Assembly: GCA_035906235.1 (NCBI GenBank)
Contig: JAMIFN010000091.1
Location: 1-20,354 of the forward strand
Length of the DNA stretch: 20,354 bases
DNA from: JAMIFN01 sp035906235
GTDB taxonomy: Bacteria; Pseudomonadota; Gammaproteobacteria; Burkholderiales; Burkholderiaceae_C
Direction of reading: 5' to 3'
Positions 13,468-20,354 of this stretch are shown here, one piece after another. The notes beneath the pieces were generated by a model. That model was not told the origin of the DNA, made no database searches, and was given only the letters and a program-made list of their open reading frames with translations. Within the stretch, counting starts at the first letter, position 1. Each line of letters starts with the position of its first letter. The translations under genes and the position numbers were made by a program.

Positions 13468-16400
13468 GGCTGGCTCCCCGCTTTTGCTTTTTCGTCGCCT
13501 GTTTTAAACAGGTCTTCATCAAACTTCCAGCGCATGCCCAGATACCAACCTTTGCCTGTGTAGTCAAAGCCTGTATCTTTAGCCGCATCACCAGTGAAAC
13601 CTGTGAGGTTATAGCCAGCAACGGCCATCAGGTTTTCACGCACGATATAAGCCACTTCTGGCCCCCAAGCGTATTGCCGCGATTTCAAGCCACCGCCTGG
13701 CCCGCCATGGAGGATATTGAAGTTAACGCCCACCGTCCAGCGGTCGCTGACATCGTATTTGATGCGCCCACCCAGTAGCATGGCGCTCCATTTGCTACCC
13801 ACCAAGGTGCTGCCGCTGCCTGTCATCCCGGGTAAAACTTCGTCCACGCGTTTGTAGGCCATGCGCCCACTCAGCCACCATGGGCGGCTGGGGTGGTAGT
13901 TCAGGTGCATAGACATGATGCCAACATCGCGTTTGGGTACCACGGCCACTGTAGCGGTCGCACCAGCGCTATTGCGTTCGCTGCGTAATTCCACCATGCC
14001 TAGGGCGTCAAAGCGGTTATTGTCCACAGGGCGATAGGCTGATCCGATTTGCAAACGGTTTTGCTGCGTATTGCCACCCGCGTCGTAGTGCACGATGCTG
14101 GAGTATTCACGCGCCATCAGCGACCAGTCTTGATTGAGTTTGGCGGCCACACCCAGGGTCGTGAGGTAATTGGTGGCCTGGTTGTCGTCGCGCCATTCAA
14201 TCCGACCCGAGGTTTTGAACACTTTATTTGGCGTGTATTCAACGCCCAAGCCCAGCGCTTTGGTCGTGTTGGCGGGCAAGGTGGTGGCCGTACCGCTGCT
14301 GTCAACCACGGCGGTGGATTTGGTGCTGGCGATCTCAACATTGGTGAGCACGCGCACACCCTCCGCCACATTAAAGCCGTTGCGCAAGCCCACGGCGTGC
14401 TGCACTTCGCGACCATTGCTGGCGTCACGCAGACGGTATTCGCTAAATAGGTGGCCGTCGCGCATGTATTCGGTATCCACGCCGAAGGTGGTGAGACTGG
14501 TTTTATTGCCTACGCCTTGCCCGTTGAGTCCGCTGAATGCGTAGCCGCGTTCATGCCGCACATACAGGCGCGTCATGTCGTAAGGACGATATTCCGCACC
14601 TAAGGCATACAGATTGGACGAGCCGCCACCGCTGACCTTATCGCGCCCAGCCTCGCCAAAAACGCTGAATTTGTCGTTAATGTCGTATTTGCTGCGCACA
14701 AACAGCCCCGTATTGGTCACAGTGTTGCCCGCACCCGCTGGGGTGTAAGGACCATTGCCGCAGGCCGTTGTCCCCAAGCCGTTATAGACACTGTCGCTGC
14801 CATTAGGGTTGAGGCCAAAGCCTGCGTTGTTAAAGCCGTCATAACCCGCAATGCCACCAGAATACAAGCTGTAGCTGCAATTACTGCCCAATTGATTCAG
14901 GCTGGCGACATCTTGGCGGGCGTAGCGCAAGCCGCCGCCCACCGTCCAGCCCTGGCGCACCTGGTAATCGGCCGTTAGCTCAGCGCCTACCGCCTTGCTT
15001 TTGGCCACCGTTGCTGTGCCCTCTTGCTGGCTTTGACGCAAATCTGCGCCCAGCACCAAATCTTTGCTGGCCTGCACCGTGGCGCGCACGCCGGCCTCGC
15101 TACGGCCATCGGCTATCGGCGAATTGGGGTTATGAAAACCCACATCCGATTTACCCATATGGGCGGTGACGCCGACGGTGTCGTTTTGGTAATTAGCCTC
15201 GACACGCGCTGCGCTGCCCTTGTCACCCACATTGCCCGCTAAGCCATAGGTACCCGCACTGGGCACACCCTTACTCTGGGCGATTTCCGCCTTCAGTCGC
15301 AGCCCTTGAGCCACTTCGACCTCTGCCATTACACCCGCAACACGATAGGCGGATTGGGGGTTGTTGTCTTTGGCAACGCTGGCGCCCACGCTCATTTGGT
15401 CTGAAATTTTAAGGATGGCATCCGCACCTGCAGTGGCGTAGCGCTGGCCATTTCCATCAACTTCATAGGTCACGCGAATGGACACGGGGTTGCCATTGCT
15501 ATCGACACTGGGCACAGGGGCGCGGAACATCAGCCGACCACTGAAAATTTCGAACTCGTAATCGCTAAAGCGCGTCAGCGGGGTGGATTTCAAAATCACT
15601 CCGGGCTGATTGCGATCGCGCACCAGTAGTTCGACTTGTTCAGAGCCTTTGATGCCATTGCCGCTGGGCAGGCTGTAGGGGCCAGACATACCAGCGCCAC
15701 GGATTTCCGTCACCACCTGGCGCGTGCTGTCGTAGGCGACCCACACATTCCCGCGCACTGCGCCTTCTTCGTAATGCCCCTTAACCCCCGTCAGGCTGCG
15801 GTTGTAATTGGACAAAGCGAAATCACCCGAGCTGCTGCTGGTGCTGTAGTCGCCCCACATGGCGTAGTTGCGCCCACGGTCCACGCGCACATACAGTTTG
15901 CTGGCGCTTTGCGCATCAATGCCCCGTGTGCTGGAATCGCCATAGATGGGGTACATGGCATCGGGGTCGATGTCCTGAAACAAACGCCCGTTGTGCGTGT
16001 CTTTATCCGAATCGTAGGACAGGGTCAACAGGTCTTTTCCGCTGATCATGCCTTTCAAGTACAAAGCAGCTCGGGCACCCAAATACCCATCATTGCCATT
16101 GCCAAACTCTTTGCGCCAGTTTTTGATTTCTTGTTCAAAAGCATCGCCGTCTTTGGCTCGGTCTATCGCCAAGGGGCTGTCTTTATAGCCGCGCAGCGAT
16201 ACCTCTACCATACCCACAGCAAACAGTTCGTTCTGTTCGGGCAAGGCAGAGATTTTTGCCACTACGCTACGCCCAGCCACGCTGGCACGCACGGTGACAT
16301 CACCCGGCTGCAAGGGAGCCAGCACTTTAAAGCGCAGTTTGCCGCCCTCTACCTTGGCTTGTTTACTAGGCTGAACGCGGCTGCCGTCCATTTTGTCGAT

Positions 16401-16871
16401 ATTCACATCATTGGCACCTTCGCCCGCCAACAAAATCCGCCCACCACCACTGGCCTCCAGTGAAATGTCGGCCTTGATATCCAAGGGCTGCCCCTTTTCG
16501 TCTAAAACCGTCAACTCCATCGCGATCGTTGTGCGGCCATCAGCCGGGATCATCGTACCCGCCGTTTGCAAGCGCAGCTCGCGCACCGTGCTATCTGTCA
16601 TGGCGGCAAAACTGGTGTAAGCCAAGGGCGCTTCACTCATGCCGCGCGTTTGCTGCGCAATGTCTTTGCTGCTAACGATTTGGGAATTGGAGCCGGCTGT
16701 CGGAGTCGTAGCTTGGGCATGCACCTGTGTCGCCAGCCCTAAGCACAAGGTGCCCAAGGCCAAAGACAGGGCGCTGAGTTGGGGTTTGCTGCTGCGTACA
16801 GTCATCACGGACTCGATCTTTGAGGCTTGCGCCTTAGCCAAAAATGGGCGCACAGAGGTCAGGGTCTTCAT
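13464..16871 (-). CDS. Large outer-membrane beta-barrel protein with Ig-like N-terminal domain
   Basis: A 1135-residue protein I can describe but not name. The start at 16871 is fixed by a perfect GAGGAGG 8 nt upstream and gives an unusually long signal peptide: a 30-residue basic n-region, then LSALSLALGTLCLGLA and VHAQ near residue 53. Residues ~80-210 look like a beta-sandwich of the Big_1/invasin Ig type (ELRLQTAGTMIPADGRTT, LTVLDEKGQPL). A conserved middle (about 215-480) includes DAMYPIYGDSST and KLYVRVDRGRNYAMWGDYST. From about 480 onwards alternating beta strands with aromatic residues, GLRYARQDV- and YRLRD-type hairpins and a final aromatic strand (YLGMRWKF) indicate a large outer-membrane barrel; Cys665 and Cys704 may bridge an outer loop. 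The final strand is followed by a 17-residue tail. It sits 15 nt after the repeat-protein gene and overlaps the OmpA-like gene. A plug domain and TonB box are not seen, so it is not a typical TonB receptor. Confidence 0.8.
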   Translation of the reverse strand: MKTLTSVRPFLAKAQASKIESVMTVRSSKPQLSALSLALGTLCLGLATQVHAQATTPTAGSNSQIVSSKDIAQQTRGMSEAPLAYTSFAAMTDSTVRELRLQTAGTMIPADGRTTIAMELTVLDEKGQPLDIKADISLEASGGGRILLAGEGANDVNIDKMDGSRVQPSKQAKVEGGKLRFKVLAPLQPGDVTVRASVAGRSVVAKISALPEQNELFAVGMVEVSLRGYKDSPLAIDRAKDGDAFEQEIKNWRKEFGNGNDGYLGARAALYLKGMISGKDLLTLSYDSDKDTHNGRLFQDIDPDAMYPIYGDSSTRGIDAQSASKLYVRVDRGRNYAMWGDYSTSSSSGDFALSNYNRSLTGVKGHYEEGAVRGNVWVAYDSTRQVVTEIRGAGMSGPYSLPSGNGIKGSEQVELLVRDRNQPGVILKSTPLTRFSDYEFEIFSGRLMFRAPVPSVDSNGNPVSIRVTYEVDGNGQRYATAGADAILKISDQMSVGASVAKDNNPQSAYRVAGVMAEVEVAQGLRLKAEIAQSKGVPSAGTYGLAGNVGDKGSAARVEANYQNDTVGVTAHMGKSDVGFHNPNSPIADGRSEAGVRATVQASKDLVLGADLRQSQQEGTATVAKSKAVGAELTADYQVRQGWTVGGGLRYARQDVASLNQLGSNCSYSLYSGGIAGYDGFNNAGFGLNPNGSDSVYNGLGTTACGNGPYTPAGAGNTVTNTGLFVRSKYDINDKFSVFGEAGRDKVSGGGSSNLYALGAEYRPYDMTRLYVRHERGYAFSGLNGQGVGNKTSLTTFGVDTEYMRDGHLFSEYRLRDASNGREVQHAVGLRNGFNVAEGVRVLTNVEIASTKSTAVVDSSGTATTLPANTTKALGLGVEYTPNKVFKTSGRIEWRDDNQATNYLTTLGVAAKLNQDWSLMAREYSSIVHYDAGGNTQQNRLQIGSAYRPVDNNRFDALGMVELRSERNSAGATATVAVVPKRDVGIMSMHLNYHPSRPWWLSGRMAYKRVDEVLPGMTGSGSTLVGSKWSAMLLGGRIKYDVSDRWTVGVNFNILHGGPGGGLKSRQYAWGPEVAYIVRENLMAVAGYNLTGFTGDAAKDTGFDYTGKGWYLGMRWKFDEDLFKTGDEKAKAGSQP

Positions 16872-16879
16872 AGCTCTAT

Positions 16880-16886
16880 CCTCCTC
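16880..16886 (-). promoter_or_regulatory. Perfect Shine-Dalgarno between the repeat-protein and barrel genes
   Basis: GAGGAGG on the minus strand begins directly after the TAA stop of the upstream gene (16889-16887) and lies 8 nt before the ATG at 16871. It is the strongest ribosome site noticed in the window and decides for the long signal peptide of the barrel protein over an internal ATG at 16805. Confidence 0.85.
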
Positions 16887-19800
16887 TTATTGCGCCCGTG
16901 GGGCGGTGGTGCTGGCAGGGCTGCTGAGCACAGCGCTAGGCGTGCTCGGTAGGTTGGACGACACTGGCGTGGCGCTTTGCTCTTGCCCCAGCTGTAAATC
17001 CGCTTCGGGCATGGCGCTGCGACGGGCTTTGACGGCATCCAACGCAGCTGGTGAGCAGCCTGCCAAGATGAAGTCAGCACGGTGCAGTTCGCCGTTTTTG
17101 ACATCGGCAAAGATGCTGCTGCCATCGCCCGCATTTTGGTTGCTAGATGGCACCAAACCGCTGCAGCCTTGTGCGGGTAAGGTTTTCTTATCCACGCGCA
17201 GCACATGCGTTTTCGGCGTAACCGGGCAAATGCTGTATTTGCCTTCCGCATCGGTAATCGCGTATGCACCAGTTTCCATCACCAGCCGCACACCTGGTAC
17301 ACCCAACTCGACATTCTCAGGCGTGTTGTTTTGCATGCGGTCGCCATCGCTGTCCACATAGACCTTGCCAATCAAGCACGCATCATTGCCCAGCACGCCA
17401 CCTTTGACACGCACCGTGACTTTGTCGCTAGCCAGATTAGGCTGGCCAGGCAGACCCACACGCACCGTATTGGTACCGCCGCCTTGGGCTGCGCCCACGC
17501 CAGCGCGCATGTAGTAAGTTAGCGTCACCTCTTGACCCAAAGCCACCACACCCGGCACTGTGACCGTAAAGCTGCGTTGGCCTGGGAGGCGTACGGGAAC
17601 GACACCTTGCTTGCTTGCTCCAATTTGCAGCACTGTCGTGCCATCAATCAGGCTAAAGCCCATAGGTGGTTCATCGGTAATCGTCAGCCCATTCACAGGC
17701 GATGTACCATTGTTTTTCACGCGGATGGTGTAGTGCAGCGAGTCGCCCACTTCTACGCTATTGGTCGAAGCTGTTTTTGCCACTTGTAAGCGACCATTCA
17801 CATTCAATGGATCCAGCGGAATGTGGTTATTCACCACTTCTGGCGCCCCTGCAAAGCTCGCAAAGTTCAATTGCAGGTAATAGCGTGTTCCAGGCAAACC
17901 ATTTACACCAACCCCAGGGGCTGTACTTTGCGCTTGCATGTGGTTGACTCCTGGGCCGACCGGCAAGACACCTTGTGCAGGCGCTACGCCTCCTGCAGTT
18001 GCCACTGGCGGTAAGTAGCTTGCAGGATTCTGCACTTGCAAGGTGTAAATGCCCGTTGGCGCCGTCGGTAGGAGCAAGAATTGGTAAAGGCCATCAGCCA
18101 CGGTAACATAGGTCGCACTAGCAGCCCCACCTACCAAATGGAGCGCTGAATTAAACCCAGCCGGGCCAACGATCGTTACTGTGGCGCCTGTGATCGGCTG
18201 CCGCGTCACTGAGTCATACACTACCCCTGAAGGGTCCAAAGGTAAGTTTTGCTCTACGGTGTTATCACCTGAGTAAACCGTAACATTGGTAATGGCCGCA
18301 CCAAATGCCACACTCCCCGTCGTTGGTGTTATCAGCTGGTTTTGCCCCGTGGATAGTTGTCCGCCAGCGGTCTGGGGAGCTTGATTAAATGGTGTACCCA
18401 AAATAGGTCCCATCGCAGGCGTACGGAACGAAACTTGGTAACCAGCGCCCGCCTCTACCCCAGCGAAGACGTAACTGCCGTCGCTGGCGGTCTGGGTTTG
18501 AGCAAGCTCAGTTACCGCTCCAGCCACATTTCGGCTAAGCACGGCAATATACCCATCTAAAGGCGAGTCAGTGCCGCCGAACACGCGGTTGCGATCACGA
18601 TCGAAATAGGCTTTACCCGAAATTTGGCCTTTGGCACCTGTAGTGACTGTTACCGTAACCGTAGCAGTAGCGCAATTGGTTCCGCTAGGCAATTCGCACA
18701 CTTGGTACGCCAAGGGGTAGCTGCCCGCAGGGGTATTAGGATCGACCGTCACCTCGCCCGTGCCAGTATTCAAATGAATACCACTAGGCCAAGTGGCACT
18801 GGTGCTGATGCTGCCATTGCCGCCAAGGGTCACAGGGTTGCCATTGATGAGGTCGTTACCGACCACAGTCGGCACAGCCACACCACCAGCAGGCGGCACC
18901 GTGCCGCTATCGGGTTGTGCGTTTATCGTGCCGGCACTTACTGTGATCGTCACTGCAGCGGTTGTGCAATTGCTTGGGTTCAACTTTTCACACAACTGGT
19001 ACTGCTGCGCATAGACCCCAGACGGAGTGCCTGCATCTACTGTTACCTGGCCTGTTGTCGGATCTAGGTGAATATTACCTGGCCATGGGTTCGCAGGGTC
19101 GGGGACAGCCGTGGCATTGACGCCAATCACTGCTGGATTTCCACCGACCGCGTCGTTAGCGGCTACATTCGGTACAGCCACACCACCTGTGACAGATGGC
19201 ACCGTGGCGCTATCGGGCTGCGCTTGCAGAGCACTAGGTTTAACCGAGACGGTTACCGTAGATTGCGCACAGTTGCTAGCATTCGCCAATTCACACAGAC
19301 GGTAAGGCAAGGTGTAGACCCCGGCTGCGGTATTAGGCGCAACACTCACTTCACCAGTCGTCAGATTCAGGGCGAAGGCTGATGGCCAAACACCACTGAC
19401 TGAAACTTGGACATTGCCGCCCAAGTTAGCCGCCACACCCTTAATACTGTCATTTACCGCAACATTAGAAACTGCCACACCCCCTGCAACACTAAACACG
19501 CTGCCCACATCTGGATTGGCCGCAATCGTTCCATTAGTAACATCTACGGTAACTGGGGCACTGCTGCAATTAGCAGTATTGAGCTTCTCGCAAATTTGAT
19601 AAGTAATGGTGTATTGACCCACAGGCGTGCCTGGAGGTACCGTAACAACACCCGTTGCAGGATTCAAGACCGGCACAGATGCCCCCGGCGCTTGGGGCGC
19701 AGCTGGCGCGGTAACCGTGGCATTGATATCGCCCACATTCACCATTGAGCCATTCAAAGTATCATTAGCAAATACATTGCTGATAGCCGTGCCACCAATA

Positions 19801-20354
19801 TTAGGCGCGCTGCCTGTTTCGGGGTTGGCTTTGATCGTGCCCGCATCTACCGTAACCACCACATCGGCCGTTTTGCAGTTGCTGGGGTTGAGCTTTTCGC
19901 AGACGGTGTATTGCACCGTGTGGATGCCCGCTGGCGTGCCTGGCGCGACAACCACCGCGCCCGTGTTGGCGTCCAGGCTCAAGCCCGTTGGCCAAGTGCC
20001 CGTTGTAACTACAGTGGCGTTGCCGCTCACTCCCAGTGTGGGCGCCGCACCGTTGAGACTGTCGTTAGCCGCCACATTGGCTACCGCCGTGCCGCCTGTA
20101 ACACCAGATGCGTTGCCTGCATCATTGGTCGCGCTCAAGATAGCTGCATTGACAGTGACCGTGACCGTCTCAACTTTGCAGTTCGTCGGGTTGATGGCTT
20201 CACACAGTTCGTAATGAACGGTCTGCACGCCCGCCGGGCTGGCTGGGTCTACCGTGACCGCACCTGTGGCCGTGTTCAATTGGAGGTAGCTCGGCCACGC
20301 TGGGCTGGCCGGGTCTTTTTTGACGGTGGCGTTGCCGCTGCCGCCCAAGGTGGC
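16887..20354 (-). CDS. Giant repeat/SdrD_B/DUF11 surface protein (5' end outside window)
   Basis: At least 1155 residues; the frame is still open at the window edge, so the true start is off the right side. Numbering below starts at a TTG at 20348. Residues 1-570 are six tandem repeats of about 100 residues, each with a GG-x-AV-x-N-V-x-ND-type segment, a TG-x-VTV-x-PGTPAG turn and a Cys-Glu...Asn-Cys pair. Then come an SdrD_B-like domain (571-705, ISGKAYFDRDRNRVF), a carboxypeptidase-regulatory-like domain (~706-850), a DUF11 domain (852-982, VAKTASTNSVEVGD) and a second SdrB-like domain (985-1100) with VYVDSDGDRMQ, a likely Ca site. The tail (1101-1153) is Ser/Pro/Thr-rich with no LPXTG, no barrel and no anchor helix. 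Such proteins are stalk-like cell-surface adhesins. It heads the visible part of an operon with the barrel and OmpA-like genes. Function as an adhesin is inference. Confidence 0.85.
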   Translation of the reverse strand, partial: ATLGGSGNATVKKDPASPAWPSYLQLNTATGAVTVDPASPAGVQTVHYELCEAINPTNCKVETVTVTVNAAILSATNDAGNASGVTGGTAVANVAANDSLNGAAPTLGVSGNATVVTTGTWPTGLSLDANTGAVVVAPGTPAGIHTVQYTVCEKLNPSNCKTADVVVTVDAGTIKANPETGSAPNIGGTAISNVFANDTLNGSMVNVGDINATVTAPAAPQAPGASVPVLNPATGVVTVPPGTPVGQYTITYQICEKLNTANCSSAPVTVDVTNGTIAANPDVGSVFSVAGGVAVSNVAVNDSIKGVAANLGGNVQVSVSGVWPSAFALNLTTGEVSVAPNTAAGVYTLPYRLCELANASNCAQSTVTVSVKPSALQAQPDSATVPSVTGGVAVPNVAANDAVGGNPAVIGVNATAVPDPANPWPGNIHLDPTTGQVTVDAGTPSGVYAQQYQLCEKLNPSNCTTAAVTITVSAGTINAQPDSGTVPPAGGVAVPTVVGNDLINGNPVTLGGNGSISTSATWPSGIHLNTGTGEVTVDPNTPAGSYPLAYQVCELPSGTNCATATVTVTVTTGAKGQISGKAYFDRDRNRVFGGTDSPLDGYIAVLSRNVAGAVTELAQTQTASDGSYVFAGVEAGAGYQVSFRTPAMGPILGTPFNQAPQTAGGQLSTGQNQLITPTTGSVAFGAAITNVTVYSGDNTVEQNLPLDPSGVVYDSVTRQPITGATVTIVGPAGFNSALHLVGGAASATYVTVADGLYQFLLLPTAPTGIYTLQVQNPASYLPPVATAGGVAPAQGVLPVGPGVNHMQAQSTAPGVGVNGLPGTRYYLQLNFASFAGAPEVVNNHIPLDPLNVNGRLQVAKTASTNSVEVGDSLHYTIRVKNNGTSPVNGLTITDEPPMGFSLIDGTTVLQIGASKQGVVPVRLPGQRSFTVTVPGVVALGQEVTLTYYMRAGVGAAQGGGTNTVRVGLPGQPNLASDKVTVRVKGGVLGNDACLIGKVYVDSDGDRMQNNTPENVELGVPGVRLVMETGAYAITDAEGKYSICPVTPKTHVLRVDKKTLPAQGCSGLVPSSNQNAGDGSSIFADVKNGELHRADFILAGCSPAALDAVKARRSAMPEADLQLGQEQSATPVSSNLPSTPSAVLSSPASTTAPRAQ
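18639..20354 (-). repeat. Six tandem ~300-bp coding repeats
   Basis: Approximate unit borders on the minus strand: R1 20354-20145 (partial), R2 20144-19842, R3 19841-19533, R4 19532-19236, R5 19235-18933, R6 18932-18639, i.e. 98-103 residues per full unit. The two cysteines of every unit are exactly eight residues apart (49/57, 150/158, 253/261, 352/360, 453/461, 551/559). Unit sequences are clearly diverged in both protein and DNA, so this is an old array rather than a recent expansion. The array probably continues beyond the window. Confidence 0.9.

Noticed and set aside
15636..16463. 275-codon plus-strand frame opposite the barrel protein
   Set aside because: Its odd Val/Ala/His composition mirrors the beta-rich coding strand; there is no ribosome site or domain and the true gene is clear.
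13464..16871. TonB-dependent receptor
   Set aside because: The barrel is large, but no TonB box or plug domain is visible; the N-terminus instead looks Ig-like and the partners are an adhesin-like protein and an OmpA-like protein.
19627..20214. 195-codon plus-strand frame across the repeats
   Set aside because: It only looks regular because the opposite strand encodes tandem repeats.
18639..20354. CRISPR-like regular spacing
   Set aside because: The ~300-bp periodicity is a coding repeat of protein domains with diverged DNA, not short identical repeats with spacers.

Overview
The window looks like chromosomal DNA of a GC-rich betaproteobacterium, most likely Burkholderiales and close to Comamonadaceae. 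The gene order rsmB - DUF4390 - NtrY-like kinase, the style of the proteins and a short dispersed intergenic repeat all point that way. This placement is an inference; there is no rRNA gene to fix it. No tRNA, rRNA, CRISPR array, transposase or phage gene was seen.

Left part (1-3012): the 3' end of hisD (histidine biosynthesis) is followed 5 nt later by a complete copper-type P1B ATPase gene where another his gene would be expected. Downstream of the ATPase lie a perfect palindrome overlapping a -10-like box, about 90 nt without a convincing gene, and a strong rho-independent terminator. This could be an operator-controlled small RNA or just a long 3' end.

Middle left (2971-8642, minus strand): a DMT-family (EamA) exporter, and the cluster rsmB - DUF4390 secreted protein - NtrY-like sensor kinase. 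No response regulator follows the kinase. rsmB has a low-complexity C-terminal extension that overlaps the signal-peptide region of the DUF4390 gene.

Middle right (8643-12313): tex (plus strand) is divergent from rsmB and convergent with an atypical kinase-fold gene. The 294-bp convergent spacer has a repeat copy, a perfect 10-bp-arm palindrome and mutually exclusive hairpins, but no clear gene.

Right part (12374-20354, minus strand): this is the most interesting region, a tightly coupled three-gene envelope operon that continues off the right edge. In transcription order it encodes (1) a very large repeat protein with at least six ~100-residue beta-sandwich-like repeats, each with a strictly spaced Cys-x7-Cys pair, then SdrD_B-like and DUF11 domains; (2) a 1135-residue outer-membrane protein with an Ig-like N-terminal region and a large predicted beta-barrel; and (3) a periplasmic OmpA-family peptidoglycan-binding protein. 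A perfect Shine-Dalgarno lies between genes 1 and 2, genes 2 and 3 overlap by ATGA, and a terminator follows gene 3. I propose that it builds a surface adhesin or fibre tethered through an outer-membrane barrel to peptidoglycan. That role is inference, not something the sequence proves.
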